From assembly GCF_009828835.1 (NCBI RefSeq), contig NZ_WTTB01000002.1, positions 1 to 64,000 of the forward strand: a DNA stretch of 64,000 nucleotides. The letters run 5' to 3'. Of the stretch, positions 17,051 through 25,471 are shown in pieces. The notes below the pieces were generated by a model. It made no database searches, was not told the DNA's origin, and was given only the letters and a program-made list of their open reading frames with translations. The position numbers were made by a program, and so were the translations under genes. This stretch comes from Erysipelothrix urinaevulpis (lineage in GTDB: Bacteria; Bacillota_I; Bacilli_A; Erysipelotrichales; Erysipelotrichaceae). Every line of letters begins with the position of its first letter. Within the stretch, counting starts at the first letter, position 1.

Positions 17051-18526
17051 ATTAATGTATTAGTAAAAAAGTTTAAGGAAGTTTCTTTTTCTGTCTTACC
17101 AATTACATTGCTTGTCATCATATTACATTTTACTTTAGTGCCGTTGGAGGGAGATGTCTTACTTCGTTTTATCATTGGAGCCATCTTTATCATCATTGGT
17201 CTTGGAATTTTCTTGCTAGGAGCTGATTTGGGTGTTGTTCCGATTGGTCATCAAATGGGTCGTTCCATTGCAAAGAGTAATAAGGTTTGGATTGTTGGGG
17301 TTCTTGGGTTTATTCTAGGCTTTCTCATAACTGTTGCTGAACCCGATTTACAAATTTTAGCTAAACAGGTTGAAACAGTTTCGAATGGTGCATTGTCGAG
17401 CTGGTTGATTGTCATCGTTGTTTCAATTGGTGTTGGAATAATGGTTGCTTTTGGATTATTAAGAATTCTATTCTCTAAAAAACTCAATCATTTTTTCTTA
17501 ATTGCTTATTTATTTATATTCGTTTTAGCGTTTGGTGTTTCAGAGAGCTTTTTAGCCATCTCAGTTGATGCATCGGGTGCAACGACAGGAGCAATGACCA
17601 CACCTTTCATTCTTGCGTTGGGTTATGGTGTTTCTCAATTAAAAGGGGGAGCACAATCGGAAGAAGATAGTTTTGGAATGGTTGGACTTGCCTCAGCAGG
17701 CCCTATTTTTATGGTTATGTTACTCAGTCGATTTGCACCAAATGCAGGGCAAGGTGGTGTGGAAATGGTATTTGAAACAGCGACAGGTATTTTAACGCCG
17801 TTCTTAGAAAATATTCCTCACATCATGAAAGAGTCGTTATGGTCACTTTTACCACTAACTCTTTTATTTCTCTTATTTAATCGCTTTGTCTTTAAGTTAA
17901 AAAAACGTAAAACAGCTCGTATCCTCAAAGGATTAGTCTATACCTATTTTGGTTTAAGTTTATTTCTAATTGGTGTTAATGCTGGGTTTATGGATGCAGG
18001 TCGTGTAATTGGTCAAGCACTTGCTTCGATGGAAAAAACCTGGATATTGCCGCTTGTTGGATTTTTATTAGGGATGGTTGTGGTCTTAGCAGAGCCAGCA
18101 GTTTATGTCTTAACAGAGCAAGTTGAAGAAGTGACATCGGGTCATATTAAAAAGAATATGATTTTAATTACACTATCTATTGGTATTGCCCTTGCAGTAT
18201 TATTGTCAATGCTTCGAATTATGACACCATCACTTAAATTATGGCATATGTTATTACCAGGGTTTGCCTTGGCGATCTTCTTGTCCTTTAAAGTACCACC
18301 CTTGTTTGTAGGGATTGCGTTTGATTCAGGGGGTGTTGCATCAGGACCGATGACAGCAACCTTCGTGATGGCATTTGCTCAAGGAGCAGCCTTAGCGATA
18401 CCAACTGCGGATGTTATGATTGATGGCTTTGGTGTTATTGCTATGATTGCAATGATGCCAATTGTTTCGATTCAAATTTTAGGGTATTTTTATCAAAGAA
18501 AACAAAATCGTTTGGAGGGAGAATAA
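17051..18526 (+). CDS. DUF1538 family membrane protein (probable transporter)
   Basis: A strongly hydrophobic protein of about 491 residues with two homologous halves of the DUF1538 type. IFLLGADLGVVPIGHQMGRSI, VAEPDLQILAKQVE and VSVDASGATTGAMTTPFILALG in half 1 are echoed by LIGVNAGFMDAGRVIGQAL, LAEPAVYVLTEQVEEV and AFDSGGVASGPMTATFVMAF in half 2. A transporter with inverted or tandem repeats is inferred; the substrate is unknown. No ATG, GTG or TTG fits the family N terminus. The expected reading (NVLVKKFKEVSFSVLPIT) begins at an ATT at 17051 with AAAGGGG eight bases upstream. The first conventional start, TTG 17108, has no ribosome site and would cut a conserved segment. The PII-like partner follows directly. 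Confidence 0.8.
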   Translation: MNVLVKKFKEVSFSVLPITLLVIILHFTLVPLEGDVLLRFIIGAIFIIIGLGIFLLGADLGVVPIGHQMGRSIAKSNKVWIVGVLGFILGFLITVAEPDLQILAKQVETVSNGALSSWLIVIVVSIGVGIMVAFGLLRILFSKKLNHFFLIAYLFIFVLAFGVSESFLAISVDASGATTGAMTTPFILALGYGVSQLKGGAQSEEDSFGMVGLASAGPIFMVMLLSRFAPNAGQGGVEMVFETATGILTPFLENIPHIMKESLWSLLPLTLLFLLFNRFVFKLKKRKTARILKGLVYTYFGLSLFLIGVNAGFMDAGRVIGQALASMEKTWILPLVGFLLGMVVVLAEPAVYVLTEQVEEVTSGHIKKNMILITLSIGIALAVLLSMLRIMTPSLKLWHMLLPGFALAIFLSFKVPPLFVGIAFDSGGVASGPMTATFVMAFAQGAALAIPTADVMIDGFGVIAMIAMMPIVSIQILGYFYQRKQNRLEGE

Positions 18527-19183
18527 GTGGAAGAAAATCATCAGTTTATACTGGTTTGTTCGATTGTTGAAGAGGACTATGGAAGTTCTGTTTTAAAAGT
18601 TGCAAGAGAGACAGGGATTAGTGGAGGAACGATTATAAAAGGAAAAGGAAGTGTCCGTTCATCGTTCTTAAATTTCTTAGGTTTATCTGATTCACGTAAA
18701 GAGATTTGCTTAAATATTTTAAGAGAAGATAAAGAAGAAACGTTCTATTCACAGTTAAATAATAAATTGAAAATAAATCAAGAAAATCATGGACTCGTAT
18801 TCAGTGTACCGATTGAAGCGGTTTATGGCTTAAGATCACATAAAGAAATAACCATTAATAAAGGGAGGGATATCATGGGATTTGATGCGATTTTTACAAT
18901 TACTGATATGGGTCAAGCAGAAGATGTTATTGCAAGTGCTAAAGAGGCAGGAGCAAGTGGTGGAACTGTTATGCACGCTCGTGGTAGTGGTATTCAAAAA
19001 AATGAAACATTATTTAACATTGAAATTGAACCTGAAAAAGATGTTGTCTTTATTTTAAGTTCAAAGGATAAAACAGAGGCAATCACCGAGAAACTTAATC
19101 AAGATTTTGAATTTGAAAATCCAGGACATGGCATTTTATTTGTCTTAGATGTAAGTAAGACAATGGGTCTTTATCAAAAATAA
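18527..19183 (+). CDS. Tandem PII-like regulatory protein
   Basis: 218 residues made of two PII-like (ferredoxin-fold) domains, about residues 6-105 and 115-212. Each carries the same pattern: a first strand, then ARETGISGGTIIKGKG in domain 1 and AKEAGASGGTVMHARG in domain 2. These are the T-loop and ligand-site regions, and each is followed by strands ending in a Gly-rich turn (NHGLVFSVP and GHGILFVLD). Such proteins accompany DUF1538 membrane proteins and probably gate them in response to a nucleotide, by analogy with GlnK-AmtB. A GTG start directly follows the DUF1538 stop, with GGAGGGAG upstream. The last 25 bases of the gene region recur at 22619-22643. Confidence 0.8.
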   Translation: MEENHQFILVCSIVEEDYGSSVLKVARETGISGGTIIKGKGSVRSSFLNFLGLSDSRKEICLNILREDKEETFYSQLNNKLKINQENHGLVFSVPIEAVYGLRSHKEITINKGRDIMGFDAIFTITDMGQAEDVIASAKEAGASGGTVMHARGSGIQKNETLFNIEIEPEKDVVFILSSKDKTEAITEKLNQDFEFENPGHGILFVLDVSKTMGLYQK

Positions 19184-19185
19184 TT
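19161..19185 (+). repeat. Left copy of 25-bp direct repeat
   Basis: This runs from the last seven sense codons of the PII-like gene into TAATT. It matches 22619-22643 at 24 of 25 positions (T or G at the eighth). If three bases of AAG further left are counted, the match extends with one more mismatch. The two copies bracket exactly one gene, the LPXTG protein. Confidence 0.85.
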
Positions 19186-19242
19186 CGATAAAGCATTTGT
19201 ATTTTATAAATGATTAATAATACTAAGTTTTAGTTATCTAAG

Positions 19243-19272
19243 AACCTACCAATTAACTTTGGTAGGTTTTTA
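19243..19272 (+). terminator. Terminator after the PII-like gene
   Basis: A 10-bp perfect stem AACCTACCAA/TTGGTAGGTT (19243-19252 with 19259-19268) is followed by T residues. Confidence 0.88.
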
Positions 19273-19389
19273 TTTATAGAATTAAAAAAACGTGTAATTT
19301 AGATTATTAAGGTAGATTGAAGATTTATTTCACATATGAAGGATTATATTAATCAGATGATTTAGCTCATAGATACTATAAAAAAACTG

Positions 19390-19415
19390 TGCTACCATGA
19401 AGTAAAGCGCTTACA
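19390..19415 (+). promoter_or_regulatory. Extended -10 and cre-like site before the LPXTG gene
   Basis: TGCTACCAT (19390-19398) fits an extended -10. GTAAAGCGCTTACA (19402-19415) matches the CcpA cre consensus TGAAAGCGCTTTCA at 11 of 14 positions and overlaps the likely transcription start. Repression by CcpA when preferred sugars are present is inferred. The gap from 19273 to 19389 shows nothing else I can name. Confidence 0.5.
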
Positions 19416-19430
19416 CGAAAGGGGAGTTTT

Positions 19431-22400
19431 ATGAAAAAATACCGCTTAATTTATACAGTTTTACTTTCGATATTTTTGATATTACCAAAGGGGAATACGT
19501 TGATTGAGGCTGAGAGTTCAAAAGAAGTAGATTTGGAAGTCTTAGTTGATGAAAAGGTTGATACACCTTTTTCTTCCGGGAAAGATGGTGGTCCTGTTAC
19601 TATTTTTGATGTAAGTTTTGGAATAGAGAATAACCAACAGGTGGCATATACAGCATCAAAAGGTTCTGGTGACTACGGAGCTATTTTTAATGTCATCAAC
19701 GTTGATACGGGTGAAAATTTGTTTAATGCAAAAATGGAGGGTGCAACTCAAGTTTGGTCTATTATAACTGTAGAAAAAGATGTATATATCGGAACTACGG
19801 GTAGACAAGCAGGACTGTGGAGATATAATTCAGTTACGAAAGAAGTAATGAATTTAGGTAATCCGCTTCCAGGACTTGTAACGTTATTCACATTAACAAG
19901 TGATGGAAAGAAAGTCTATGGTGGAGGTCATCCAACAGGTAAATTGTTTGCATATGATATTAAATCAAATAGTTTTGAAAATTTAGGCGTTGTAGATGTG
20001 GGAATAAGAGAAGAGGGAATTAGTAACCTTCCTCATCCAGAAGATTATGTTCGATCAAGTGCAATTTATAAAGATGAGTTATTTGTTGGGACGGGTTCAC
20101 AAAATGGAAGGATTCTCAAGAAAAATATTTCAAATGATTCACAATGGGAATTGATTGAAATGCCTATTGCAAGAAATATAGAAGAATTCAAAAGTCTACA
20201 GTTTGCTTACGATTTAAAAATTGTTAGAAATTATTTATTTGCTTTTTTTAATGGAAACCGAACTGTATATATTTATGATTTGGAAAAGCAGGTATGGTTA
20301 GACACGAAGATTCCAAATATTAGAGGACAAGTGGGTGTTTCAAGTGAGTATAAGGAACACGTATATTTCTCATCGAATGATAAAAATATGTATCGTTTTA
20401 ATTTAAATACGATGACGGTTGATGAAACACCTCTATTTGATTACGACGCCAATTTACGAAATAGTCAGATAATAACTAAAAACAATCGTGATGTTCTAAT
20501 GAGTATTGAATTTGATGGTAAACTTCGTATTTTTGATTTTAATGATGGTTTTAAGAAAGATACGCTTCAAACAGACGTACATGGACAACCTCAAGCCATT
20601 CAATCAATGTTTTATGACAGAAATACGGATAATCTTTTTGCTTCAGCCTACCAAGGAGCGCAAGGCTATCGTAGAAAATTGTCTTCAGGTCATGTTGATA
20701 AATTTAAACTTGGACAAATTGAGAATATGGACGTTTTAGATGGAACGGTGTATTTTGGTGAATATCCTGCAGCACGAGTTTTTACCATGAAATCTGATGC
20801 ACAAGATCTTCAAGTCAAAGAACAATTTAATTTAACTTCGGATAAGCAAGATCGACCGTTTAAGATGCATGCACACGATAAAAAAATGTATATTGGTACT
20901 ATAGGAGATTATGGTGTTTTAGATGGAGCCTTAGGCATTTATGATCCATCAACGGATAACCTAAAGGTTCACAAAGGACTTATTCCAAATCAATCGATTG
21001 TTGGAATTGCTGTTAAAGATAACTTAGTTTATGGTTCTACATCGATCCATGGAGGATTAGGAATTGAACCCACTGAAACAACAGCTAAACTTTTTATTTT
21101 TGATACTATTACGGAAGAAATAGTTTTAGTTAGAGAAATTGAAGAACTTGCTCATCAAAAGGTTAGTATGATTAGTGGCTTAAGTTTTGATGAAACAGGA
21201 AAACTATGGGCAAGTGCGAATGGTAGTTTATTTGAACTTGATCCAGACGATTTGTCTGTTAAAAGAATGAAAACAATATACCCAAGCTTAGAGTCTTATG
21301 GTAAATGGCGTCCAATTGAGATAAATTTCATAGATGATAGAATTTATGCCAATGTGGGTGGAATTGTAAATCTATTTAATAGAGAAACATTAGAGAACGT
21401 TGAACTTGTTACAGCAGATAAATATATTGTTACAAATGATCACAAGGTCTACTACGCTGACCAGGTTGATATAAGATCAATGGAATTTAAATTACATGAA
21501 AAAGAATTTTTAAGCAAAGAATTATTTATCGAAAATCATTCATTCGAAAAACATCAAGATTTAATTCCAGTTGGATGGGAACCTTATTATTCGGTAGTAA
21601 AAGATAATACGAATTTTTCGATTAATACAGAGTATAAAACAGATGGAGAATCAAGCTTACATGTTTATGATCGTGATGGTTCGGGTTCTATGTTTGTTAG
21701 ATCTAGTTTGGTTGAAGTAAAAGAAAATGCTGAATATAATGTTTCGGTAGATCATTATTTAATGAATGGTAAAGCTACAATGATGTTACGTTTCTATGAT
21801 GATGATGGTGAACAAATCGGAAAAGACATTGGAAATAAATCAATTATTCATACATCAGGAGACTACAATAAATGGAATACGTATCAATTAAATGGAAATG
21901 CACCAAAGGGTGCGACGCATTTAAGGGTTTCCCTGGGAACTAATAATGCAGCTCAAACAGATGGAGCTTTATTTGACAATGTAAGAGTTTTTGAGAAAAG
22001 CGAGCAAATGAAAACAGAGTCTACAATCACAATTCGACATCAGTACTTGAATTTTGATGGGAAAGTTATTGATGAGGATGTCGAAACTATGACCCAAAAC
22101 ATTGGAGAAAAATTAGCTATAAGCTATAAAGAAAGAGAAAAATTTGCTTTTAATAAATCTAAGGAAGAAGACTTAAGTGATATTTATTTTGATGACAAAG
22201 ACAAAGAAATTATTATTCAGTATAAACAGCAGTCGACGATTATTATCAATCACCATTATATAGATAAAAAAGATAAGATTGTCAAAACTGAATCTCAAGT
22301 TTATCACTCAGACAAACTTAATCTTCCTTTAAAACATAATTACACACCTGATGAAGGTTATGAAATAGCAAATTCGAATATAGATTTATCAACCATTACT

Positions 22401-22595
22401 TTCAAAGAAAAAGATCAGAGTTTCGAGTTATATTATAATGAAAAAGATCTAGAAAAGTCGGATAGTGACATTGATAAGGCAAAAGAAACATTACCCGAAA
22501 CTGGAGTCGTTAATTTTATTCCTATCGCGATTCTATTTGTGGTGATTGGCGTAGGGATAAGAAAGGCTGAGTTTATAACAAGAAAAAAGAAATAG
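19431..22595 (+). CDS. LPXTG-anchored surface protein with beta-propeller and MucBP domains
   Basis: A 1054-residue cell-wall protein. A signal peptide (basic MKKYR then a hydrophobic core, residues 1-28) starts it. A repeat-rich beta-propeller-like region follows (about 50-690), with recurring blade motifs such as VYGGGHPTGKLFAYD, DELFVGTGSQNG, HVYFSSNDKNMYRF and KMYIGTIGDYGVLDG. Next is a jelly-roll carbohydrate-binding-like module (about 695-850, from NHSFEKHQDLIPVGWEPYY to ALFDNVRVFE). Two MucBP-like repeats follow (about 865-925 ITIRHQYLNFDGKV and 935-1005 IIINHHYIDKKDKI). LPETG, a membrane helix and a KKK tail finish it for sortase anchoring. A role in glycan binding is inferred; an enzymatic site was not found. 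It is monocistronic behind a cre-like site and lies between 25-bp direct repeats. Confidence 0.88.
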   Translation: MKKYRLIYTVLLSIFLILPKGNTLIEAESSKEVDLEVLVDEKVDTPFSSGKDGGPVTIFDVSFGIENNQQVAYTASKGSGDYGAIFNVINVDTGENLFNAKMEGATQVWSIITVEKDVYIGTTGRQAGLWRYNSVTKEVMNLGNPLPGLVTLFTLTSDGKKVYGGGHPTGKLFAYDIKSNSFENLGVVDVGIREEGISNLPHPEDYVRSSAIYKDELFVGTGSQNGRILKKNISNDSQWELIEMPIARNIEEFKSLQFAYDLKIVRNYLFAFFNGNRTVYIYDLEKQVWLDTKIPNIRGQVGVSSEYKEHVYFSSNDKNMYRFNLNTMTVDETPLFDYDANLRNSQIITKNNRDVLMSIEFDGKLRIFDFNDGFKKDTLQTDVHGQPQAIQSMFYDRNTDNLFASAYQGAQGYRRKLSSGHVDKFKLGQIENMDVLDGTVYFGEYPAARVFTMKSDAQDLQVKEQFNLTSDKQDRPFKMHAHDKKMYIGTIGDYGVLDGALGIYDPSTDNLKVHKGLIPNQSIVGIAVKDNLVYGSTSIHGGLGIEPTETTAKLFIFDTITEEIVLVREIEELAHQKVSMISGLSFDETGKLWASANGSLFELDPDDLSVKRMKTIYPSLESYGKWRPIEINFIDDRIYANVGGIVNLFNRETLENVELVTADKYIVTNDHKVYYADQVDIRSMEFKLHEKEFLSKELFIENHSFEKHQDLIPVGWEPYYSVVKDNTNFSINTEYKTDGESSLHVYDRDGSGSMFVRSSLVEVKENAEYNVSVDHYLMNGKATMMLRFYDDDGEQIGKDIGNKSIIHTSGDYNKWNTYQLNGNAPKGATHLRVSLGTNNAAQTDGALFDNVRVFEKSEQMKTESTITIRHQYLNFDGKVIDEDVETMTQNIGEKLAISYKEREKFAFNKSKEEDLSDIYFDDKDKEIIIQYKQQSTIIINHHYIDKKDKIVKTESQVYHSDKLNLPLKHNYTPDEGYEIANSNIDLSTITFKEKDQSFELYYNEKDLEKSDSDIDKAKETLPETGVVNFIPIAILFVVIGVGIRKAEFITRKKK

Positions 22596-22618
22596 GTAGA
22601 GTTTTAAATCTATGAAGC

Positions 22619-22643
22619 CAATGGGGCTTTATCAAAAATAATT
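22619..22643 (+). repeat. Right copy of 25-bp direct repeat
   Basis: 24 of 25 bases equal 19161-19185. It still reads as the C-terminal codons MGLYQK plus TAA of a PII-like gene, but no such gene precedes it. It looks like a displaced gene end left by an insertion or duplication. Confidence 0.85.
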
Positions 22644-22670
22644 GAAACAATAATGAATGAATAAGTGTAT

Positions 22671-22707
22671 AAAAAGACAAATCGACGATTTGTCTTTTTA
22701 TTTTTTC
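22671..22707 (+). terminator. Terminator downstream of the right repeat
   Basis: The long stem AAAAAGACAAAT/ATTTGTCTTTTT, with loop CGACG, is followed by TTTATTTTTTC. It lies 76 bases after the LPXTG stop codon. Confidence 0.85.
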
Positions 22708-22728
22708 ATTAAATTAGTGTCTAAAGTG

Positions 22729-22756
22729 TTGACATCTTGTTAAGAGTTGGTATACT
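22729..22756 (+). promoter_or_regulatory. Strong promoter of the metal ABC transporter operon
   Basis: TTGACA (22729-22734) and TATACT (22751-22756) are separated by 16 bp. The predicted start is near 22763, just before the palindromic operator. Confidence 0.85.
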
Positions 22757-22767
22757 TAAGTTAGAAG

Positions 22768-22781
22768 TTAGGCACGCCTAA
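22768..22781 (+). promoter_or_regulatory. DtxR/MntR-family operator
   Basis: TTAGGC-AC-GCCTAA is a perfect 6-bp inverted repeat around two bases. It matches the TTAGGC-type boxes of DtxR/SirR/MntR-like metalloregulators. It sits at about +5 to +18, where binding would block transcription. A related half-site, AACCTAAC, occurs at about 22797-22804. Repression by a Mn- or Fe-loaded regulator is inferred; no regulator gene is adjacent. Confidence 0.75.
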
Positions 22782-22830
22782 TTCAATGAAGTGGCAAACC
22801 TAACGTCTTTAGAAACTGGAAGGTGATGGT

Positions 22831-23565
22831 ATGATAAAGGTCGAGAATCTTCATGTATCTTATTATGGTAATGAGGTCGTGAAAGATGTAAGTTTTGAGT
22901 TTAATACAGGCTCGTTAATTGGGATCATTGGTCCTAACGGTGCAGGTAAGTCGACCATGATTAAGGCCATACTGGGTCTTATACCAAAAGATAAAGGAAC
23001 AATTACAGTTGATCAACAATCAATTGATGAAGCAAGAAAGAAAATTGCTTATGTTCCACAACGAAATGATTTAGATTGGGATTTCCCAATTAATGTTTTT
23101 GATACCGTTCTGATGGGAACTTATCCAAAGTTAGGATTAATTAAAAGACCAAAAGAACGTGAAAAAGAATTAGCAAAAGAAAGTTTGAAACGTGTTGGCA
23201 TGCTTGATTATGCAAATCAACAAATTGGTGAGTTGTCTGGTGGACAACAACAACGTGTATTCTTGGCAAGAGCTTTGGCACAGGAAGCGGATTTATTCTT
23301 CTTGGATGAGCCGTTTGTTGGAATCGATGTTGCATCAGAGAAAAAAATTGTGGATATTCTTAAAGAGTTAAAAGATGAAGGAAAAACGGTATTTGTAGTC
23401 CATCATGATCTTTCGAAGGTGGAGTCTTACTTTGATGAGTTAATCTTAATTAATAAAGAACTAGTTAAAGCGGGTAAAGTAAAAGATGTGTTCATTTATG
23501 AAACGATGAATAAAGCGTATGAATCAAGTTTCGCTTTTCCAAGAATAGAAGGTGCTAGAGCATGA
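22831..23565 (+). CDS. Metal ABC transporter ATP-binding protein
   Basis: 244-residue ATPase of the Mn/Zn/Fe uptake family (MntB/ZnuC/PsaB type). Walker A GPNGAGKST (about residues 33-41), the Q loop region YVPQRNDLDWDFPI, signature LSGGQQQR, Walker B LFFLDEPFVGID and the switch His in VVHHD are all present. The QRNDLDWDFP form is usual in manganese-type members. It is the first gene of a three-gene operon behind a DtxR-type operator. The 3' end overlaps the permease by 4 bp. Confidence 0.95.
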   Translation: MIKVENLHVSYYGNEVVKDVSFEFNTGSLIGIIGPNGAGKSTMIKAILGLIPKDKGTITVDQQSIDEARKKIAYVPQRNDLDWDFPINVFDTVLMGTYPKLGLIKRPKEREKELAKESLKRVGMLDYANQQIGELSGGQQQRVFLARALAQEADLFFLDEPFVGIDVASEKKIVDILKELKDEGKTVFVVHHDLSKVESYFDELILINKELVKAGKVKDVFIYETMNKAYESSFAFPRIEGARA

Positions 23566-24416
23566 TTGTACATTTAACATTTCTAAATGATATCGTTCAA
23601 TATGAATTTTTACAAAAAGCGTTATTCACAGCTGTTATGGTTGGAATTCTTGCAGGTGTCATGGGAAGTTTTATCATTCTTAGGGGCATGGCTTTAATGG
23701 GAGATGCAATTTCTCATGCGATTCTTCCTGGTGTTGCTCTTTCTTACATGTTAGGGATCAATTATTTTATTGGTGCTGTTGTTATGGGAGTCTTGAGCAG
23801 TGTTGGGATAGGATTTGTCAGTCAAAACAGTAAACTAAAGAATGATACAGCGATTGGAATTGTCTTCTCAGCCTTCTTTGCATTAGGGATATTACTCTTG
23901 ATGAAGGCGCAAACTGCGGTTGACTTAACTCAAATTCTATTTGGGAATGTCTTAACTGTGCGTAGTTCTGATATGTGGTTGACCTTTGGTGTAGGTATCT
24001 TTGTTTTAGTCTGTATTTTTGTTTTTTACAAAGAATTTCTTATTACATCATTTGATGCAACGATGGCTAAATCATATGGGATGAACACCAATGCAATTCA
24101 TTATTTTATGATGATTTTATTAACATTGGTAACAGTGGCTTCATTACAAACTGTTGGTGTTGTATTGGTGGTTGCGATGTTAATTACACCAGCCGCAACG
24201 GCTTATTTATTAACCAATAAAATGAGTAAAATGATTGGTTTATCAGCAATATTTGGAGCATTGTCAGCGGTCATCGGATTATATTTTAGTTTTAGATATA
24301 ATCTGACATCAGGAGCAGTGATTGTTCTTGTCGCAACATCATTCTTTATTGTTGCATTTCTATTCGCTCCAAAACAAGGGGTTGTATGGAATAAATTGAA
24401 ACAAAGTAAAGCTTAA
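23562..24416 (+). CDS. Metal ABC transporter permease
   Basis: 284-residue membrane protein of the ABC-3 family with about eight helices. GSFIILRGMALMGDAISHAILPG (about residues 35-57) is the conserved motif of Mn/Zn permeases. LQTVGVVLVVAMLITPAATA (about 187-206) is the second conserved stretch. It overlaps the ATPase gene as ATGA and is followed 17 bp later by the binding protein gene. The metal specificity is not fixed by the permease sequence. Confidence 0.95.
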   Translation: MIVHLTFLNDIVQYEFLQKALFTAVMVGILAGVMGSFIILRGMALMGDAISHAILPGVALSYMLGINYFIGAVVMGVLSSVGIGFVSQNSKLKNDTAIGIVFSAFFALGILLLMKAQTAVDLTQILFGNVLTVRSSDMWLTFGVGIFVLVCIFVFYKEFLITSFDATMAKSYGMNTNAIHYFMMILLTLVTVASLQTVGVVLVVAMLITPAATAYLLTNKMSKMIGLSAIFGALSAVIGLYFSFRYNLTSGAVIVLVATSFFIVAFLFAPKQGVVWNKLKQSKA

Positions 24417-24433
24417 ATAAAAAGGAGAAAATT

Positions 24434-25363
24434 ATGAAGAAATTATTATTAACAACAGTGTTAGCATTTACATTATTATTAACAGCTTGTGGTTCAAACA
24501 CAGCTAAACCAGAGGATGATGGAAAGATCAAAGTTGTTTCATCATTCACAATTATTACAGATATGGCTCAACAAATTGGTGGTGATTTGGTTGATGTATA
24601 CAATCTAGTTCCAACGGGAACAGATCCACACGAGTATGAACCAAAACCTGATGATATTAAAGCAGCAACGGATGCGGATGTTCTTTTCTTTAATGGGATG
24701 AATCTTGAAGGTGGAGAAACAGGCTGGTTTGCGAAAATGATTGATTCAGTGAATCAAAATAAAGATCATGTCTTTGACCTAAATGAAGGTGTAACACCTA
24801 AATATCTTGTCGGCGATACAGGCCGTGATGAAGAGGTAAACCCACATTCATTCTTAGATCCAAAAGTTGGGATTAAAATGGCAGAGAACTTAAAAGATGC
24901 TTTAATCAAAATTGATGGTGACAATAAAGAAGTGTATAAAAAAAATGCTGAAGCTTACCTAACACGTTTGAATGAAATTGATGCTAAGTATACAGATGTC
25001 ATCAGCGCATTGCCAGAAGAACGTCGTATTCTAGTCACCAGTGAAAGAGCATTCCAATATATGACTGAAAGTTATGGATTGCGTGAAGCATATGTATGGG
25101 AAATTGATACAGAAGAACTTGGAACAACAGAACAAATCAAGACTTTAATTGATACATTGAAAAAAGAAAATCCTCCGGTCTTATTTATGGAATCGAATGT
25201 TGATCCTAAACCACTTGAAACAGTTTCGAATGAGTCAGGGATTAAAATCTTTGAAGAACATATTTATTCAGATGAAATTGGTAAAAAAGGTGATCAAGTG
25301 GATACCTATGTGAAATTACTTGAACATAACATTCGTATTATCGAAACAGGACTAAAATCATAA
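24434..25363 (+). CDS. Metal-binding lipoprotein of the ABC transporter
   Basis: 309-residue cluster A-I (ZnuA/MntA/PsaA) binding protein. A lipobox LLTACGS at about residues 15-21 marks a lipid-anchored Cys. Metal ligands fit the family pattern: His in GTDPHEYEP (about 59-67), His in NPHSFLDP (about 137-144), the Glu/Ser region VTSERAFQYM, and an Asp/Glu in the C-terminal SDEIG region. There is no His-rich loop of the ZnuA kind, which with the DtxR-type operator favours manganese (or iron) over zinc; this is inference. AAAGGAG precedes the ATG, and a terminator follows. Confidence 0.94.
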   Translation: MKKLLLTTVLAFTLLLTACGSNTAKPEDDGKIKVVSSFTIITDMAQQIGGDLVDVYNLVPTGTDPHEYEPKPDDIKAATDADVLFFNGMNLEGGETGWFAKMIDSVNQNKDHVFDLNEGVTPKYLVGDTGRDEEVNPHSFLDPKVGIKMAENLKDALIKIDGDNKEVYKKNAEAYLTRLNEIDAKYTDVISALPEERRILVTSERAFQYMTESYGLREAYVWEIDTEELGTTEQIKTLIDTLKKENPPVLFMESNVDPKPLETVSNESGIKIFEEHIYSDEIGKKGDQVDTYVKLLEHNIRIIETGLKS

Positions 25364-25371
25364 AACAATTG

Positions 25372-25404
25372 AAAACTTAATGACTCCTCTCATTAAGTTT
25401 TTTT
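25372..25404 (+). terminator. Terminator of the metal ABC operon
   Basis: A 12-bp stem (25372-25383 with 25390-25401) is followed by a T run. Confidence 0.9.
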
Positions 25405-25437
25405 ATATGCGTACGTGATTAAAGTGATGACAGTATA

Positions 25438-25446
25438 TGCTATAAT
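25438..25446 (+). promoter_or_regulatory. Extended -10 promoter of the VanZ-RDD gene
   Basis: TGCTATAAT lies 25 bases before the preferred ATG at 25472. It has the same nonamer as 1877-1885. Confidence 0.6.
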
Positions 25447-25471
25447 AAACAAAGTAAAAGGGGTGTTATCA

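Noticed and set aside
17055-17063. ATG in the +1 frame as the DUF1538 start followed by a frameshift
   Set aside because: It meets TAG after one codon, and the main frame is fully open with a good ribosome site before ATT 17051.
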